Below, in pieces: positions 18,734 through 26,828 of a stretch of 64,000 bases of DNA. Every line of letters starts with the position of its first letter. Position 1 is the stretch's first letter. Below the pieces are notes generated by a model. That model saw only the letters and a program-made list of their open reading frames with translations, had not been told where the DNA came from and did not search any database. The DNA lies in contig NC_014472.1 of the NCBI RefSeq assembly GCF_000153165.2, forward strand, positions 3,406,001-3,470,000. The letters are read 5' to 3'. The position numbers were made by a program, and so were the translations under genes. This DNA comes from Maribacter sp. HTCC2170 (GTDB taxonomy: Bacteria; Bacteroidota; Bacteroidia; Flavobacteriales; Flavobacteriaceae).

Positions 18734-19411
18734 ATGAAAAAAGCCCTCTTGCTTATTTCGCTACTGCTCACAATTACATCTAATTCTCAAAATACCAATG
18801 AAGATAATTGGGGTTCTTGGATTATGCTGTATGGCACCAATAGAATAGCTGATGACTTCAAAATAATTACAGAATTTAGAGTTCACCACTTTGAATTATT
18901 CAACGATCTAGACAATCAGTTCATAAGAACAGGACTTGACTATCAACTAACATCAGGCATCTCAGTAACTGCGGGGTACATTCATCAATACTCTGAAACA
19001 CTTAACGACATCAGTGTTTCAGAAAATAGGCCCTATGAGGAAATCACTTTTAAAAGCAATTATAAAAAATTCAAAATAGCTCACAGATATCGAATAGAGC
19101 ATAGATGGATAAACAAAGAAGGAAATACTGATTTTAAACATAGACTACGGTATCGTTTTCAGATTAAACATCCTTTATCTGAACGCGTTTATCTTATGGC
19201 AATGAACGAATTATTCCTTAACCTCAAAGAATCCGTTTTCAATCAAGATAGGCTGCAAATGGGGGTTGGGTATGTTTTCAGTTCGGATCTTAAACTGGAA
19301 TTAGGCTACTTAAAAAACTACTTCTCAACCAGTGACATTGATATTTTCAGAATAGGAATCCTATTCAACACTGATCTTCGTAAAAAGAGCAAACCAGAAT
19401 TAAAGAATTAA
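18734..19411 (+). CDS. DUF2490 outer-membrane beta-barrel-like protein
   Basis: The product of 225 residues has a signal peptide (LLISLLLTITSNSQ), then the DUF2490 pattern of many short amphipathic strands (WGSWIMLYGTNRI, KIITEFRVHHFE, FIRTGLDYQL, VTAGYIHQYSE, HRYRIEHRW), ending in an aromatic strand (IFRIGILFNTDL). This suggests a small outer-membrane barrel of unknown function. The frame is open to an ATG at 18704, but the start at 18734 is preferred because it places the signal peptide at the N-terminus. It is followed after 52 bases by the hydrolase-OsmC fusion. Confidence 0.8.
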   Translation: MKKALLLISLLLTITSNSQNTNEDNWGSWIMLYGTNRIADDFKIITEFRVHHFELFNDLDNQFIRTGLDYQLTSGISVTAGYIHQYSETLNDISVSENRPYEEITFKSNYKKFKIAHRYRIEHRWINKEGNTDFKHRLRYRFQIKHPLSERVYLMAMNELFLNLKESVFNQDRLQMGVGYVFSSDLKLELGYLKNYFSTSDIDIFRIGILFNTDLRKKSKPELKN

Positions 19412-19463
19412 GTATTTCCATTGATCCACGACCAACCATTCAAATCATAAAAACCAGATTTGA

Positions 19464-20681
19464 ATGAATTTGCAAAAAGTTAATTTCAAAAATAAAAATG
19501 GCGAATCTCTAATCGGTAGATTAGAGCTTCCGGTAAATCAACATCCGCACAATTATGCCATTTTCGCTCATTGCTTTACCTGTAATAAAAATTTATCTGC
19601 GGTGAGAAATATTAGCAAAGCGCTAATTTCAAGTGGTTTTGGGGTGCTTCGTTTTGATTTTACCGGCCTGGGAGAGAGTGAGGGTGATTTTTCAGATACA
19701 AATTTCTCAGGCAATGTTGAAGATTTAGTGGTCGCAGCTGATTTTTTAAAGAAAAACTATAAGACTCCTTCCCTGATTATTGGGCATTCGCTCGGAGGTG
19801 CCGCAGCAATTTATGCTGCATCACAAGTAGAATCGATTAAAGCAGTAGCAGTAATTGGCGCCCCCTCCAATCCGAGGCATGTAAAACATTTGTTGCAAAA
19901 CAGCGTTGAAGAAATTGAAAATAGCGGAAAGGCAATTGTAAATCTTAGCGGCCGCGATTTCACCATTAAAAAACAGTTCCTGGATGACCTTGAACATAAA
20001 ACACTGCCAGAAACGCTAAAAAAACTTAGAAAACCGGTCCTAATTTTACATTCTCCTCAAGACACCACTGTTGAAATTAAAAATGCTGAAGAACTCTATA
20101 TAGCAGCAAGGCATCCAAAGAGTTTTGTGTCTTTGGATGGAGCGGATCACCTATTAACCGGTAAGGATGATTCAACATATGTAGGTGAAGTCATATCCGG
20201 TTGGGCGAAAAGATACTTGAATATAAATTCATTAGAAAGCCGACCCACAACCAAACATCAAGTTGTAGCCAGTTTGGATTATGAAGACGGTTTCACCACC
20301 CAAATGAAAGTGGGCAGTCATTTTATGGTAGCCGATGAACCAATTAGCTTTGGTGGCAATGATTTTGGCCCTTCACCATATGAGCTAGTTTCAGCCGGAC
20401 TCTCGGCATGTACGGCAATGACCTTGCAGATGTATGCTAAGCGCAAGAATTGGCAAATAACCAATGTTGAAGTGCATACCACATATAGCAAAACGCATGC
20501 TAAGGATTGTGAAGATTGTGAATCGCCTTCAGCTAAAATCGATACGTTCAATAAAGAGATTAAAATTGAGGGTGACTTGAATAACAAACAGTTGGAACGT
20601 CTCTTACAAATTGCTGATAAATGCCCCGTTCACAAAACACTTCACAGTGATACTCAGATAATAAGCAAACTAATTCTCTAA
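19464..20681 (+). CDS. Bifunctional alpha/beta hydrolase-OsmC fusion protein
   Basis: Two cytoplasmic domains are fused in 405 residues. Residues 1-255 are an alpha/beta hydrolase with the elbow GHSLGG (Ser109), acid Asp200 and His229 in GADHLL. Residues about 265-405 are an OsmC/Ohr-type domain with the two redox cysteines at 316 (LSACTAMT) and 387 (DKCPVH), as in thiol peroxidases that reduce organic hydroperoxides. Both catalytic sets look intact. A CxxC-like cluster (DCEDCE) lies at about 348-352. Such fusions are known in bacteria and are taken to couple hydrolysis of peroxidised esters with detoxification, but that is inference. The next gene is the YceI lipoprotein, with its own promoter. 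Confidence 0.9.
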   Translation: MNLQKVNFKNKNGESLIGRLELPVNQHPHNYAIFAHCFTCNKNLSAVRNISKALISSGFGVLRFDFTGLGESEGDFSDTNFSGNVEDLVVAADFLKKNYKTPSLIIGHSLGGAAAIYAASQVESIKAVAVIGAPSNPRHVKHLLQNSVEEIENSGKAIVNLSGRDFTIKKQFLDDLEHKTLPETLKKLRKPVLILHSPQDTTVEIKNAEELYIAARHPKSFVSLDGADHLLTGKDDSTYVGEVISGWAKRYLNINSLESRPTTKHQVVASLDYEDGFTTQMKVGSHFMVADEPISFGGNDFGPSPYELVSAGLSACTAMTLQMYAKRKNWQITNVEVHTTYSKTHAKDCEDCESPSAKIDTFNKEIKIEGDLNNKQLERLLQIADKCPVHKTLHSDTQIISKLIL

Positions 20682-20753
20682 AGTCGCAAGGCGGCTAAAC
20701 CTGGCCAAATTGCTTTATAATTAAATGCATACGGTCCAATACCTTGACGAATC

Positions 20754-20784
20754 TTGCGCTCCTCGAATTATTAATTAACTTTAG
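20754..20784 (+). promoter_or_regulatory. Predicted promoter of the YceI lipoprotein gene
   Basis: TTG at 20754-20756 and TAACTTTA at 20776-20783 are separated by 19 bases, the usual spacing for Bacteroidota primary promoters. The -7 box deviates from consensus only in its last base. The start codon is 25 bases further on. Confidence 0.45.
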
Positions 20785-20808
20785 ATCAAAATCCAAAAAC
20801 AAAGACAA

Positions 20809-21444
20809 ATGAAAAAAATCAAAATACTTGCATTAGGCCTGATTTTATTAGTAGGTTATAATTGTAAGGATGCTAAAAAGGAAAAAGCAAAAGAGGTCAA
20901 GGAAATCACCCAAGATAGTTTCACCATTATAAAAGACTCCACAAAAGTGAGTTTTACCGCTTATAAAACCTCGGAAAAGCTACCTGTAGGAGGCAAATTT
21001 CTTGAGGTTAATTTCAAAGAAACCAAAAGTGGAGTAACCGCAATGGAAGCATTAAACGGAACATCATTTAGTATTCCAGTTAGAAGTTTGTTCACGAATG
21101 ATGCAACAGGGACTAGGGACCCCAAACTTTTGGAGTTCTTTTTTGGAGTTATGAAAAATACAGATTTAATATCAGGAGTGTTCAAAACCGGGGCGGATAA
21201 TACATGCTCAATTGATGTGACCATGAATGGTGAAACAGCCAACATCCCTTTGGAATTTACCATAGATTCAGAAACCAACATTACCTTTAATGGTAAGTTG
21301 AACCTAGAAGACTGGAAAGCTCTTGATGCTCTTGCCTCTTTGAATGAAGCTTGCAAAGAATTGCATACTGGAAAAGATGGTGTTTCAAAAACTTGGAATG
21401 ACGTCGCTGTGCAGGCTCAAGTGCAATTAAATAAGAACAAATAG
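20809..21444 (+). CDS. YceI-family lipoprotein
   Basis: The 211-residue product has a lipoprotein signal with the cysteine at 19 (VGYNCKDAK). After a lysine-rich spacer the YceI-like lipocalin-type barrel begins: DSTKVSFTAYKTSEKLPVGGKF, FSIPVRSLFTND, DPKLLEFFF, and SGVFKTGAD near the end. YceI proteins bind long isoprenoid or amphiphilic ligands in the periplasm. The variant here, with a conserved EACKELH segment at the C-terminus, is typical of Bacteroidota and its ligand is unknown. It stands alone between a predicted promoter and a good terminator. Confidence 0.82.
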   Translation: MKKIKILALGLILLVGYNCKDAKKEKAKEVKEITQDSFTIIKDSTKVSFTAYKTSEKLPVGGKFLEVNFKETKSGVTAMEALNGTSFSIPVRSLFTNDATGTRDPKLLEFFFGVMKNTDLISGVFKTGADNTCSIDVTMNGETANIPLEFTIDSETNITFNGKLNLEDWKALDALASLNEACKELHTGKDGVSKTWNDVAVQAQVQLNKNK

Positions 21445-21483
21445 GAAAATCAGAGGGCATTACCATTTGTCTTCTCAAAATTT

Positions 21484-21510
21484 AAAAGTCGCTTTAGGCG
21501 ACTTTTTTTT
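21484..21510 (+). terminator. Rho-independent terminator after the YceI gene
   Basis: A nine-base stem (AAAAGTCGC / GCGACTTTT) with a short TTTAG loop runs into eight consecutive T residues, 40 bases after the stop codon. Confidence 0.85.
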
Positions 21511-21658
21511 GTTTTATGCGTTCTCAGGATTATCTATGATTTTGATTCGCTCAAAATATTATCAAAAAATCAATAATCTGTCAAATCTTTGTAAAAAAAA
21601 AGCTCTATTCACTCAATGTCCTTTAATTTCCTTTAATTTGAGGCGTTAATCATTTTCT

Positions 21659-22849
21659 ATGAACCCTTCTTCCTCTGGCTGGATAGACAAGTTTGGATAC
21701 CTGGTCAAAGACCAGATGGATAACTACAAAGACTACCAAGACCTATACAACGCCTTAAAAAAAACAGGGTTTGTCTATGGAATGAATATTAGAATCCCAA
21801 GGTTTATTACCCCTGAACATAAGCTATCGGAAGACGAAAAAGCAAAAATCAATCTACTCGCAGCACTATATTTCACCTACCGTTTTGAAAAGAAAAACCC
21901 CGACTTCGAGTCTTTTTTACATGAGGTGTTTGGTTTTTATCAAGATTTAGGATTAAATCAAATTTCATTTCTAAAAAAACTCTTTATCGGTAGCAAAACT
22001 TCAAATCAGCTTGAAAAGTTGATAGATACAAGAGTTTATCTAGAAGATAATGTCATTAGTAAGACCTTCAATAGTATTATAACCAACTCACTACTTTATA
22101 TTGATGTACTCACTTTCAAGCACTATCTGAGTACTCGAGATTCAGTTGAGGAATATGCCGAAAATTTGGAATATATTGCTATGAACATTATTTATCATAC
22201 GCTTAATTCAAAGGAGAAAAACAAGAGTGATCATAAATTGGCCCATTTATTTGAAGCTTCATTAACCTATATTGATGGTTATGAACAAACTTATGATGAT
22301 AATTATCGGGAAAAAATAGCTGCGAATTTGTCGGTATTAGAGAATCAATATTTTCTAGATATTGCATCATTAACTATTTGGGAAGATCAATCGGTGCACT
22401 ATTTAGAGTCTGAATTCATCTACGGAATTGGAAAAGATCTAAAGTTCAATGATAACGAAATTGCAAATTCCCTTGATGAAATTGCTCGCTTTTTTGAGGA
22501 AAATTCGGAGGTGATTCCTTACATAAAAGACCACAATTTAGCTTTCAAATTTTATGAAAGTATGTCAAAAATTGTGAACAAACTAATTTTAAGGAATAGT
22601 AAAAGGCTTCAAAAAGAGCTTTCAGAAAGTAAGGAATTAGTAGCTCTAATTTCAAAATCAACCATTAGGGATTTGAGTTCAGAAGAGAAGAAAAAAGTAC
22701 AAAGTCAGTTGTTGGATATTTTTAAAAGCATACCATCCCTCGCTATTTTTATGCTACCAGGTGGAGCCGTTTTATTACCCATTTTCATAAAATTAATTCC
22801 GAAGTTGTTACCATCATCCTTTGACGAGAACAGAATTGACAAAAAATAA
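21659..22849 (+). CDS. LETM1-related protein (biofilm-associated family of Bacteroidota)
   Basis: The 396-residue, mainly alpha-helical protein lacks a signal peptide. Its closing region carries the LETM1-like sequence LRDLSSEEKKKVQSQLLDI-type segment, followed by the hydrophobic LAIFMLPGGAVLLPI and a KLIPKLLPSSF tail, which in mitochondrial LETM1 precedes the membrane segment. Flavobacterial homologues are annotated as LETM1-related and biofilm-associated, based on family resemblance. The role here is unknown; an inner-membrane attached protein is likely. ATG at 21659 is taken because no earlier start is in frame after the AT-rich leader. The LytTR regulator gene converges on it from the other strand. 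Confidence 0.78.
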   Translation: MNPSSSGWIDKFGYLVKDQMDNYKDYQDLYNALKKTGFVYGMNIRIPRFITPEHKLSEDEKAKINLLAALYFTYRFEKKNPDFESFLHEVFGFYQDLGLNQISFLKKLFIGSKTSNQLEKLIDTRVYLEDNVISKTFNSIITNSLLYIDVLTFKHYLSTRDSVEEYAENLEYIAMNIIYHTLNSKEKNKSDHKLAHLFEASLTYIDGYEQTYDDNYREKIAANLSVLENQYFLDIASLTIWEDQSVHYLESEFIYGIGKDLKFNDNEIANSLDEIARFFEENSEVIPYIKDHNLAFKFYESMSKIVNKLILRNSKRLQKELSESKELVALISKSTIRDLSSEEKKKVQSQLLDIFKSIPSLAIFMLPGGAVLLPIFIKLIPKLLPSSFDENRIDKK

Positions 22850-22929
22850 GCTTTTTCTTATGAAATACACACTATAAGAAATATCTATGATATATGTTAA
22901 TTAATTATAAATCAGATATTTAATTACTA

Positions 22930-23685
22930 TTATTCCAACCATAACTTAAAGTCTCGGACTCGCTCCCTACTTACAATGATTTCTTGGTCAATATAGCGAT
23001 TTAATTTGATTTTCAATCGCGAATTTGTGTAAGAAATGATGTCTTGGATATGGTTAATATTGATGTAATATTTTCTACTCACCCGGAAAAAAATCTTGGG
23101 TTCAAGTTCAGATTCCAAGTTTTCCAAAGTGGTGTCAAGTAAATAATTCCTACCATCAGAAGTAGCAGCATAGGTACCTTTATTTTCGCTATAAAAACAC
23201 TCTACCTCATCGGCATTTATAATTTTCAAGTGCTGCCCTACCCTAGTGGTAAATCTTTTTTTGTATTCTCTTTCAATTGGGTTGACCAACAACTTTTTTA
23301 TGTCGTCAAAATCCAATGACAATTTTTGTGATGTTGGTTTTAACGCTTTGAACTTTTTCACTGCACTTTCCAATTCCTCATCATCAATCGGCTTCAATAA
23401 ATAATCAATGCTATTTAATTTGAAAGCTTGCAACGCATATTCGTCATATGCAGTTGTAAAAATTATTGAGCTCTGAACATCTACATGATCAAAAATTTCA
23501 AAGGAGAGTCCGTCTGATAATTGTATGTCCAGAAAAATAAGGTCTGGATGGTCATTAGCTTCAAACCAGGTAATTGATTCTTCTACAGAATGTAGCATCG
23601 TTGACACCTCAACATTCAACTCTGATAATAATCGACTAAGTCTTCTTGCCGCAGGTTTTTCGTCTTCTATTATAATTACATTCAT
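22930..23685 (-). CDS. LytTR-family response regulator of the 2TM operon
   Basis: The 251-residue product is a receiver-LytTR regulator. The receiver occupies about 1-120 with the acidic pocket IIEDE, phosphoacceptor Asp53 in IFLDIQLSDG, Thr in FTTAYDE and the Lys in LLKPIDD. The LytTR DNA-binding domain runs from about 145 to 251 (FTTRVGQHLKIINADEV, FFRVSRKYYININHI), ending in a Trp-Leu-Glu tail. Such proteins bind direct repeats upstream of few targets. It is the last gene of a six-gene minus-strand operon that also holds a LytS-type kinase, 32 bases after the last 2TM gene. The paired 31-bp elements upstream of this operon and of its 2TM part are candidate targets. Confidence 0.92.
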   Translation of the reverse strand: MNVIIIEDEKPAARRLSRLLSELNVEVSTMLHSVEESITWFEANDHPDLIFLDIQLSDGLSFEIFDHVDVQSSIIFTTAYDEYALQAFKLNSIDYLLKPIDDEELESAVKKFKALKPTSQKLSLDFDDIKKLLVNPIEREYKKRFTTRVGQHLKIINADEVECFYSENKGTYAATSDGRNYLLDTTLENLESELEPKIFFRVSRKYYININHIQDIISYTNSRLKIKLNRYIDQEIIVSRERVRDFKLWLE

Positions 23686-23717
23686 ACAATTCAGATAATT
23701 TTTGTACTCAATTAGAA

Positions 23718-24071
23718 TTAATTATTTTTTTCAAGGTATTTCTTGATCTGTCTTTCTTCCCATTTTTTGATGAAGCCGGAAGCAGATTTTGTTTTATTCG
23801 ATTTTATAACATTGAAAGCAAAAAGCCCATGAATCAATACTCCTACCCCCCATAGCAGCGGTGTGCTGACCAAATTGATCATCCACCAATAGTGAAAATC
23901 AGGATCAATAATGTCTTGCCAATTAAACTGGTTATATAAGGTTGCATAAACCCCAACTAGTACGATATTAACAGCAATATATACACTGAGATGCCTGTAA
24001 AACCTCTTAATACCATCCACTCTCTTTTCGGCCTTCTTTAACAGTACTCTTCCATTTATATTCTCCTCCAT
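23718..24071 (-). CDS. 2TM-domain membrane protein 1
   Basis: This 117-residue protein has one 2TM domain: a basic amphipathic helix with KKAEKRVDGIKRFYRHL, two membrane helices (VYIAVNIVLVGVYATLY and the region ending LLWGVGVLIHGLFAF), and a cytoplasmic tail ending FIKKWEERQIKKYLE. The same plan, including the RV-x-x-(I/L)K-x-FY motif, G-x-G-x-x-x-HG and WEE-(R/K)-x-I-x-(K/E)-(Y/F), is found in the two neighbouring proteins and in the C-terminus of the kinase. Its start codon shares one base with the stop codon of the preceding 2TM gene (TAATG), which indicates translational coupling. The function is unknown; membrane-level signalling with the kinase is inferred. Confidence 0.85.
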   Translation of the reverse strand: MEENINGRVLLKKAEKRVDGIKRFYRHLSVYIAVNIVLVGVYATLYNQFNWQDIIDPDFHYWWMINLVSTPLLWGVGVLIHGLFAFNVIKSNKTKSASGFIKKWEERQIKKYLEKNN

Positions 24072-24412
24072 TACCTATATTTTTCAGCTTCGTTCCTATC
24101 TTTTTCCATATACTTCTGAATTTGCTTTTCTTCCCAATTTTTACCTAAAATAGGATTGTGCGAAAAGACTTTTGCACCATGAAAGAATACACCAATACCC
24201 CAAAAGAACCATACAGCAAATGTTCCAAAATCAAAAAACACATCAGTAAAACTTTTACCTTCCCCTAAATCGCTCATAATCTTCATTGTAGTAATAAAGG
24301 TGTTCACCATAATATAAACAGTTAAATGAATATAGAACCCCTTTAACTCCTCTACTCTTTTTTTGGCTCGTTTTAATTTACCTCTATCGTTGTTGTCGTC
24401 TATTACTTCCAT
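24071..24412 (-). CDS. 2TM-domain membrane protein 2
   Basis: The 113-residue protein has the 2TM layout: RAKKRVEELKGFYIHL helix, first membrane helix (VYIMVNTFITTM), second helix with FWGIGVFFHGAKVF, and the signature tail NWEEKQIQKYMEKD. Compared with the other copies it has a longer loop between the two helices (GEGKSFTDVFFDFG). It overlaps its upstream neighbour by 10 bases and its downstream neighbour by one base, so the three 2TM genes must be translated from one message. Confidence 0.85.
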   Translation of the reverse strand: MEVIDDNNDRGKLKRAKKRVEELKGFYIHLTVYIMVNTFITTMKIMSDLGEGKSFTDVFFDFGTFAVWFFWGIGVFFHGAKVFSHNPILGKNWEEKQIQKYMEKDRNEAEKYR

Positions 24413-24726
24413 CTCCTTTGTTTTTCATCGTCCTGCATATACTCCTTAATCTTACGTTCTTCCCAATTTCTACCAAAAAACGGGTTTAATTCAAACGCTT
24501 TAAGCGCGTGAAATATAATGCCTATACCCCAACCAAAAGCGGCCCATAAAAACCAAGGGTACCTCCATTCATCGGTCCAATAATTAATACCGGCCAAAAA
24601 GGCTATGAAGAATATATACGACATTAGATTTGTATAGAATTTTTTAATACAATCTACTCTCTCTTTTGCTCTAAAATACTTTCTGTCTTTTTCTGAAGTT
24701 TCCATTTTCTTGTTGGTTTTTTCCAT
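24403..24726 (-). CDS. 2TM-domain membrane protein 3
   Basis: The 107-residue protein is the copy closest to the kinase tail: RAKERVDCIKKFYTNL, two membrane helices, the GWGIGIIFHALKAFELNP segment and NWEERKIKEYMQDDE. The kinase's own C-terminus reads GWGFGVTVHGMEVFGYNP and GWEERKIRKFMDDD at the same positions, so one was probably derived from the other. The gene is first in the distal half of the operon. Its 88-base upstream gap contains a candidate operator and a TACTTTTG -7 box, so the distal genes can be transcribed separately from the kinase. Confidence 0.85.
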   Translation of the reverse strand: MEKTNKKMETSEKDRKYFRAKERVDCIKKFYTNLMSYIFFIAFLAGINYWTDEWRYPWFLWAAFGWGIGIIFHALKAFELNPFFGRNWEERKIKEYMQDDEKQRRWK

Positions 24727-24739
24727 TTATTTATTACTT

Positions 24740-24747
24740 CAAAAGTA
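24740..24747 (-). promoter_or_regulatory. -7 box of an internal promoter before the 2TM genes
   Basis: On the minus strand TACTTTTG (24747-24740) matches TAnnTTTG exactly and lies 13 bases upstream of the 2TM-protein-3 start codon. No TTG occurs at the -33 distance, which would fit a promoter needing an activator. Exactly 31 bases separate it from operator copy A. Confidence 0.5.
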
Positions 24748-24778
24748 TAATGTAGGCTACCATTTATTAAACATTCAT

Positions 24779-24809
24779 TACCCAATTGTCATTTTTCGTG
24801 GATGGATTG
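24779..24809 (-). promoter_or_regulatory. Candidate LytTR operator, copy A
   Basis: A 31-base element between the kinase stop codon and the 2TM genes. Read on the minus strand it is CAAtCCATCCAC..AAAA..ACAATTGGGTA, identical at 26 of 31 positions to copy B upstream of the whole operon. Both copies have the same orientation and the same 31-base distance to a -7 box. Binding by the operon's own LytTR regulator is inferred, not shown. Confidence 0.55.
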
Positions 24810-24814
24810 ATTAA

Positions 24815-26137
24815 TTAGAACTGATCGTCATCCATAAACTTTCTAATCTTACGTTCTTCCCAGCCCTTCCCCCATAAAGGGTTATAACCAAAAACCTCCA
24901 TCCCATGCACTGTCACTCCAAATCCCCAACCCAAAGTCGGGAAAATTATCCAAGGAAAACTGGTTGTATTGTAATTGAGAATAGCCAGACAGGGGATTAC
25001 AATTAAATATGCCGTAAGATTGCCATAAAACCCTTTAAGTTGTTCTACATGCTCCTTGGCCTTTTCATAGCGTTTGTCATCTATATATGTTTGTTGTGTT
25101 TCCATTACTGATACTTGTTTTGTGAGCAAGGGGATTTTTACTCTAAAATCATTAGTTGATTTTGTGATTTCCACTTGCCTATCTGTTAATATTCCGTAGC
25201 GTTGTTGAATATTTTGCAAGCCTACTCCACTACTCTTTTTTACTACCTGTTTTGCCTGGAGGTTATTTTCAACTATTAGCATACCTTCTTCTTCATAAAC
25301 CTTTAAATACAATGGTTTTGCAGACGTCACAATATTATGCTTTACAGCATTTTCTAACAACAATTGTAATGAAAGGGGAACAATTTTAGCTTCTGGATTA
25401 ATACTTTGATCTGGTATATCAAGATGTATACTATCCTCAAACCGCATTTTTAAAAGCTTAACATAGGTTTTGGCAAATTGAAACTCTTCATCAACTGAGA
25501 CCAAATCCTTGTTTTTCTGTTCCAGCACGTATCTATACACTTTTGATAATGAAGTTGTGAACTTTTGAGCTTGATACGGATCTTCCTCTATCAAACTGGT
25601 CAAAACATTCAGACTATTAAATAGAAAGTGTGGATCCAGTTGGTTTTTAAGGGCATCAAATTTTGCTGAAGCTGTACCAGCAATTATTTTCTGTTCCTTG
25701 ACCTTTTTATCCTGTAAGGCTCTATAGAAGTAGAATGCATGAAAGAAAAGTGTTACAATTAATGCAATTGCCAGAGCTATCAGGTAATAATTTAGCTTCT
25801 CACCTGCAATAAACTGCCCCAAAGTCTTGCCATAAATAACAACTGATAAGAACATCCGAATCAACCCATAAGTAATCACAGTTATTATAATGGAGCCAAT
25901 TGAGCCAACCAATAGCCTTTTTGTGGCCTGTGTCTCCCAACTGTACTTTTTCGAAATATATTTATTGTAATAGGCATTCACCATAGTCAACGAAAAAGCA
26001 AAAACGAAGTTCCATCCCATGAATTCGAGTTGCTCGAGCAATTCAAACTCGGTATTCCAATAAACAATCCTTGATACCAAGCCTATAGCCAAGGTAACAA
26101 CAATACTGATTTTCAATAATTTCCAAAACTCCTTCAT
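24815..26137 (-). CDS. LytS/YehU-type sensor histidine kinase with C-terminal 2TM domain
   Basis: The 440-residue kinase has four predicted membrane helices in residues 1-145, a short helical linker (residues about 145-165), and a His_kinase domain of the LytS class from about 165. The phosphoacceptor lies in LDPHFLFNSLNVL, the N-box is LLLENAVKHN, and the G-box is SGVGLQNIQQRYG. Residues about 350-440 are an added 2TM domain (RYEKAKEHVEQLKGFYGNL, GWGFGVTVHGMEVF, GWEERKIRKFMDDD) that matches the free 2TM proteins downstream. No extracellular sensor domain is present, so the signal is probably sensed in the membrane. It follows the TPR-like gene after four bases, and its cognate regulator ends the operon. 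Confidence 0.92.
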   Translation of the reverse strand: MKEFWKLLKISIVVTLAIGLVSRIVYWNTEFELLEQLEFMGWNFVFAFSLTMVNAYYNKYISKKYSWETQATKRLLVGSIGSIIITVITYGLIRMFLSVVIYGKTLGQFIAGEKLNYYLIALAIALIVTLFFHAFYFYRALQDKKVKEQKIIAGTASAKFDALKNQLDPHFLFNSLNVLTSLIEEDPYQAQKFTTSLSKVYRYVLEQKNKDLVSVDEEFQFAKTYVKLLKMRFEDSIHLDIPDQSINPEAKIVPLSLQLLLENAVKHNIVTSAKPLYLKVYEEEGMLIVENNLQAKQVVKKSSGVGLQNIQQRYGILTDRQVEITKSTNDFRVKIPLLTKQVSVMETQQTYIDDKRYEKAKEHVEQLKGFYGNLTAYLIVIPCLAILNYNTTSFPWIIFPTLGWGFGVTVHGMEVFGYNPLWGKGWEERKIRKFMDDDQF

Positions 26138-26141
26138 ATAA

Positions 26142-26762
26142 TTACTTACAATTTTTCAATACTTCAATAGCTCTATCTTGGCCCCAATTCGGATGAAAAG
26201 GTGCCTCCGGTTTAAAGTTAGCAAAAAGTTCCAAGGATCGTTCAATATCCTTACAGAAGGGAGTTGTGTCCTGCCCAAAGAATTTGGCTGACCCCATGTC
26301 CCATTCAGCTTTGGAGAACAAAACTCTTGGGTTCTCTGGATTCAATTGCAAAGCTTTTTGGTACAAGGCTACGACCTTTCCAGAATATAACATGCCATAT
26401 GTAGCCCCATCAAATGCCACCCACGCCGTATAGATCATGGCCTGTTGCACCAAAATTTCAGGATTATCGGGAGATATAGCCTTTGCTATATCAATGAATT
26501 CCTGCGCTTTCTCTAACTGCTGGGTTAGTTTCTCTTTGTCTTTTTCCCCAAAGGATGCCACGGTATTAACTTGTGCGGCATAATAGGCAGGCAACCAATT
26601 ATCAAGTTCAGCAGATGAGATTCTTTCAAACATATTTGCAGCCTCAGTGTTTTTACCTTCACCCCATAATTGAAATGCTTTTTCCATTCCGTTGGTGTAT
26701 CTATCCTGAGCCATTGAGATAGTGGCAACAAATAATAGCATTAATGTAATTCCTTTTTTCAT
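26142..26762 (-). CDS. Secreted TPR-like protein, first gene of the kinase operon
   Basis: This 206-residue protein has a signal peptide (LLFVATISMAQ) followed by about four helix-turn-helix units resembling tetratricopeptide repeats, e.g. AFQLWGEGKNTEAANMFE and KVVALYQKALQLNPENPRVLFSKA. Two cysteines remain in the C-terminal half (PFCKDI and LKNCK), possibly forming a disulfide. The position four bases before the LytS-type kinase suggests that it is a periplasmic partner or client of the kinase system. TPR-like proteins without known partners are common, so this is inference. The gene begins 67 bases downstream of operator copy B. Confidence 0.75.
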   Translation of the reverse strand: MKKGITLMLLFVATISMAQDRYTNGMEKAFQLWGEGKNTEAANMFERISSAELDNWLPAYYAAQVNTVASFGEKDKEKLTQQLEKAQEFIDIAKAISPDNPEILVQQAMIYTAWVAFDGATYGMLYSGKVVALYQKALQLNPENPRVLFSKAEWDMGSAKFFGQDTTPFCKDIERSLELFANFKPEAPFHPNWGQDRAIEVLKNCK

Positions 26763-26789
26763 GATTTTAGTTTTTAATTATTAATGGCC

Positions 26790-26814
26790 CAAAATTGAAT
26801 TATTAGCTTGAATA
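26790..26814 (-). promoter_or_regulatory. Predicted promoter of the kinase operon
   Basis: On the minus strand a TTG is followed after 17 bases by CAATTTTG (26797-26790), one mismatch from TAnnTTTG. It lies 28 bases upstream of the TPR-like gene's start, and exactly 31 bases separate its -7 box from operator copy B. Confidence 0.4.
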
Positions 26815-26828
26815 CAAAAAAAAAGAAA

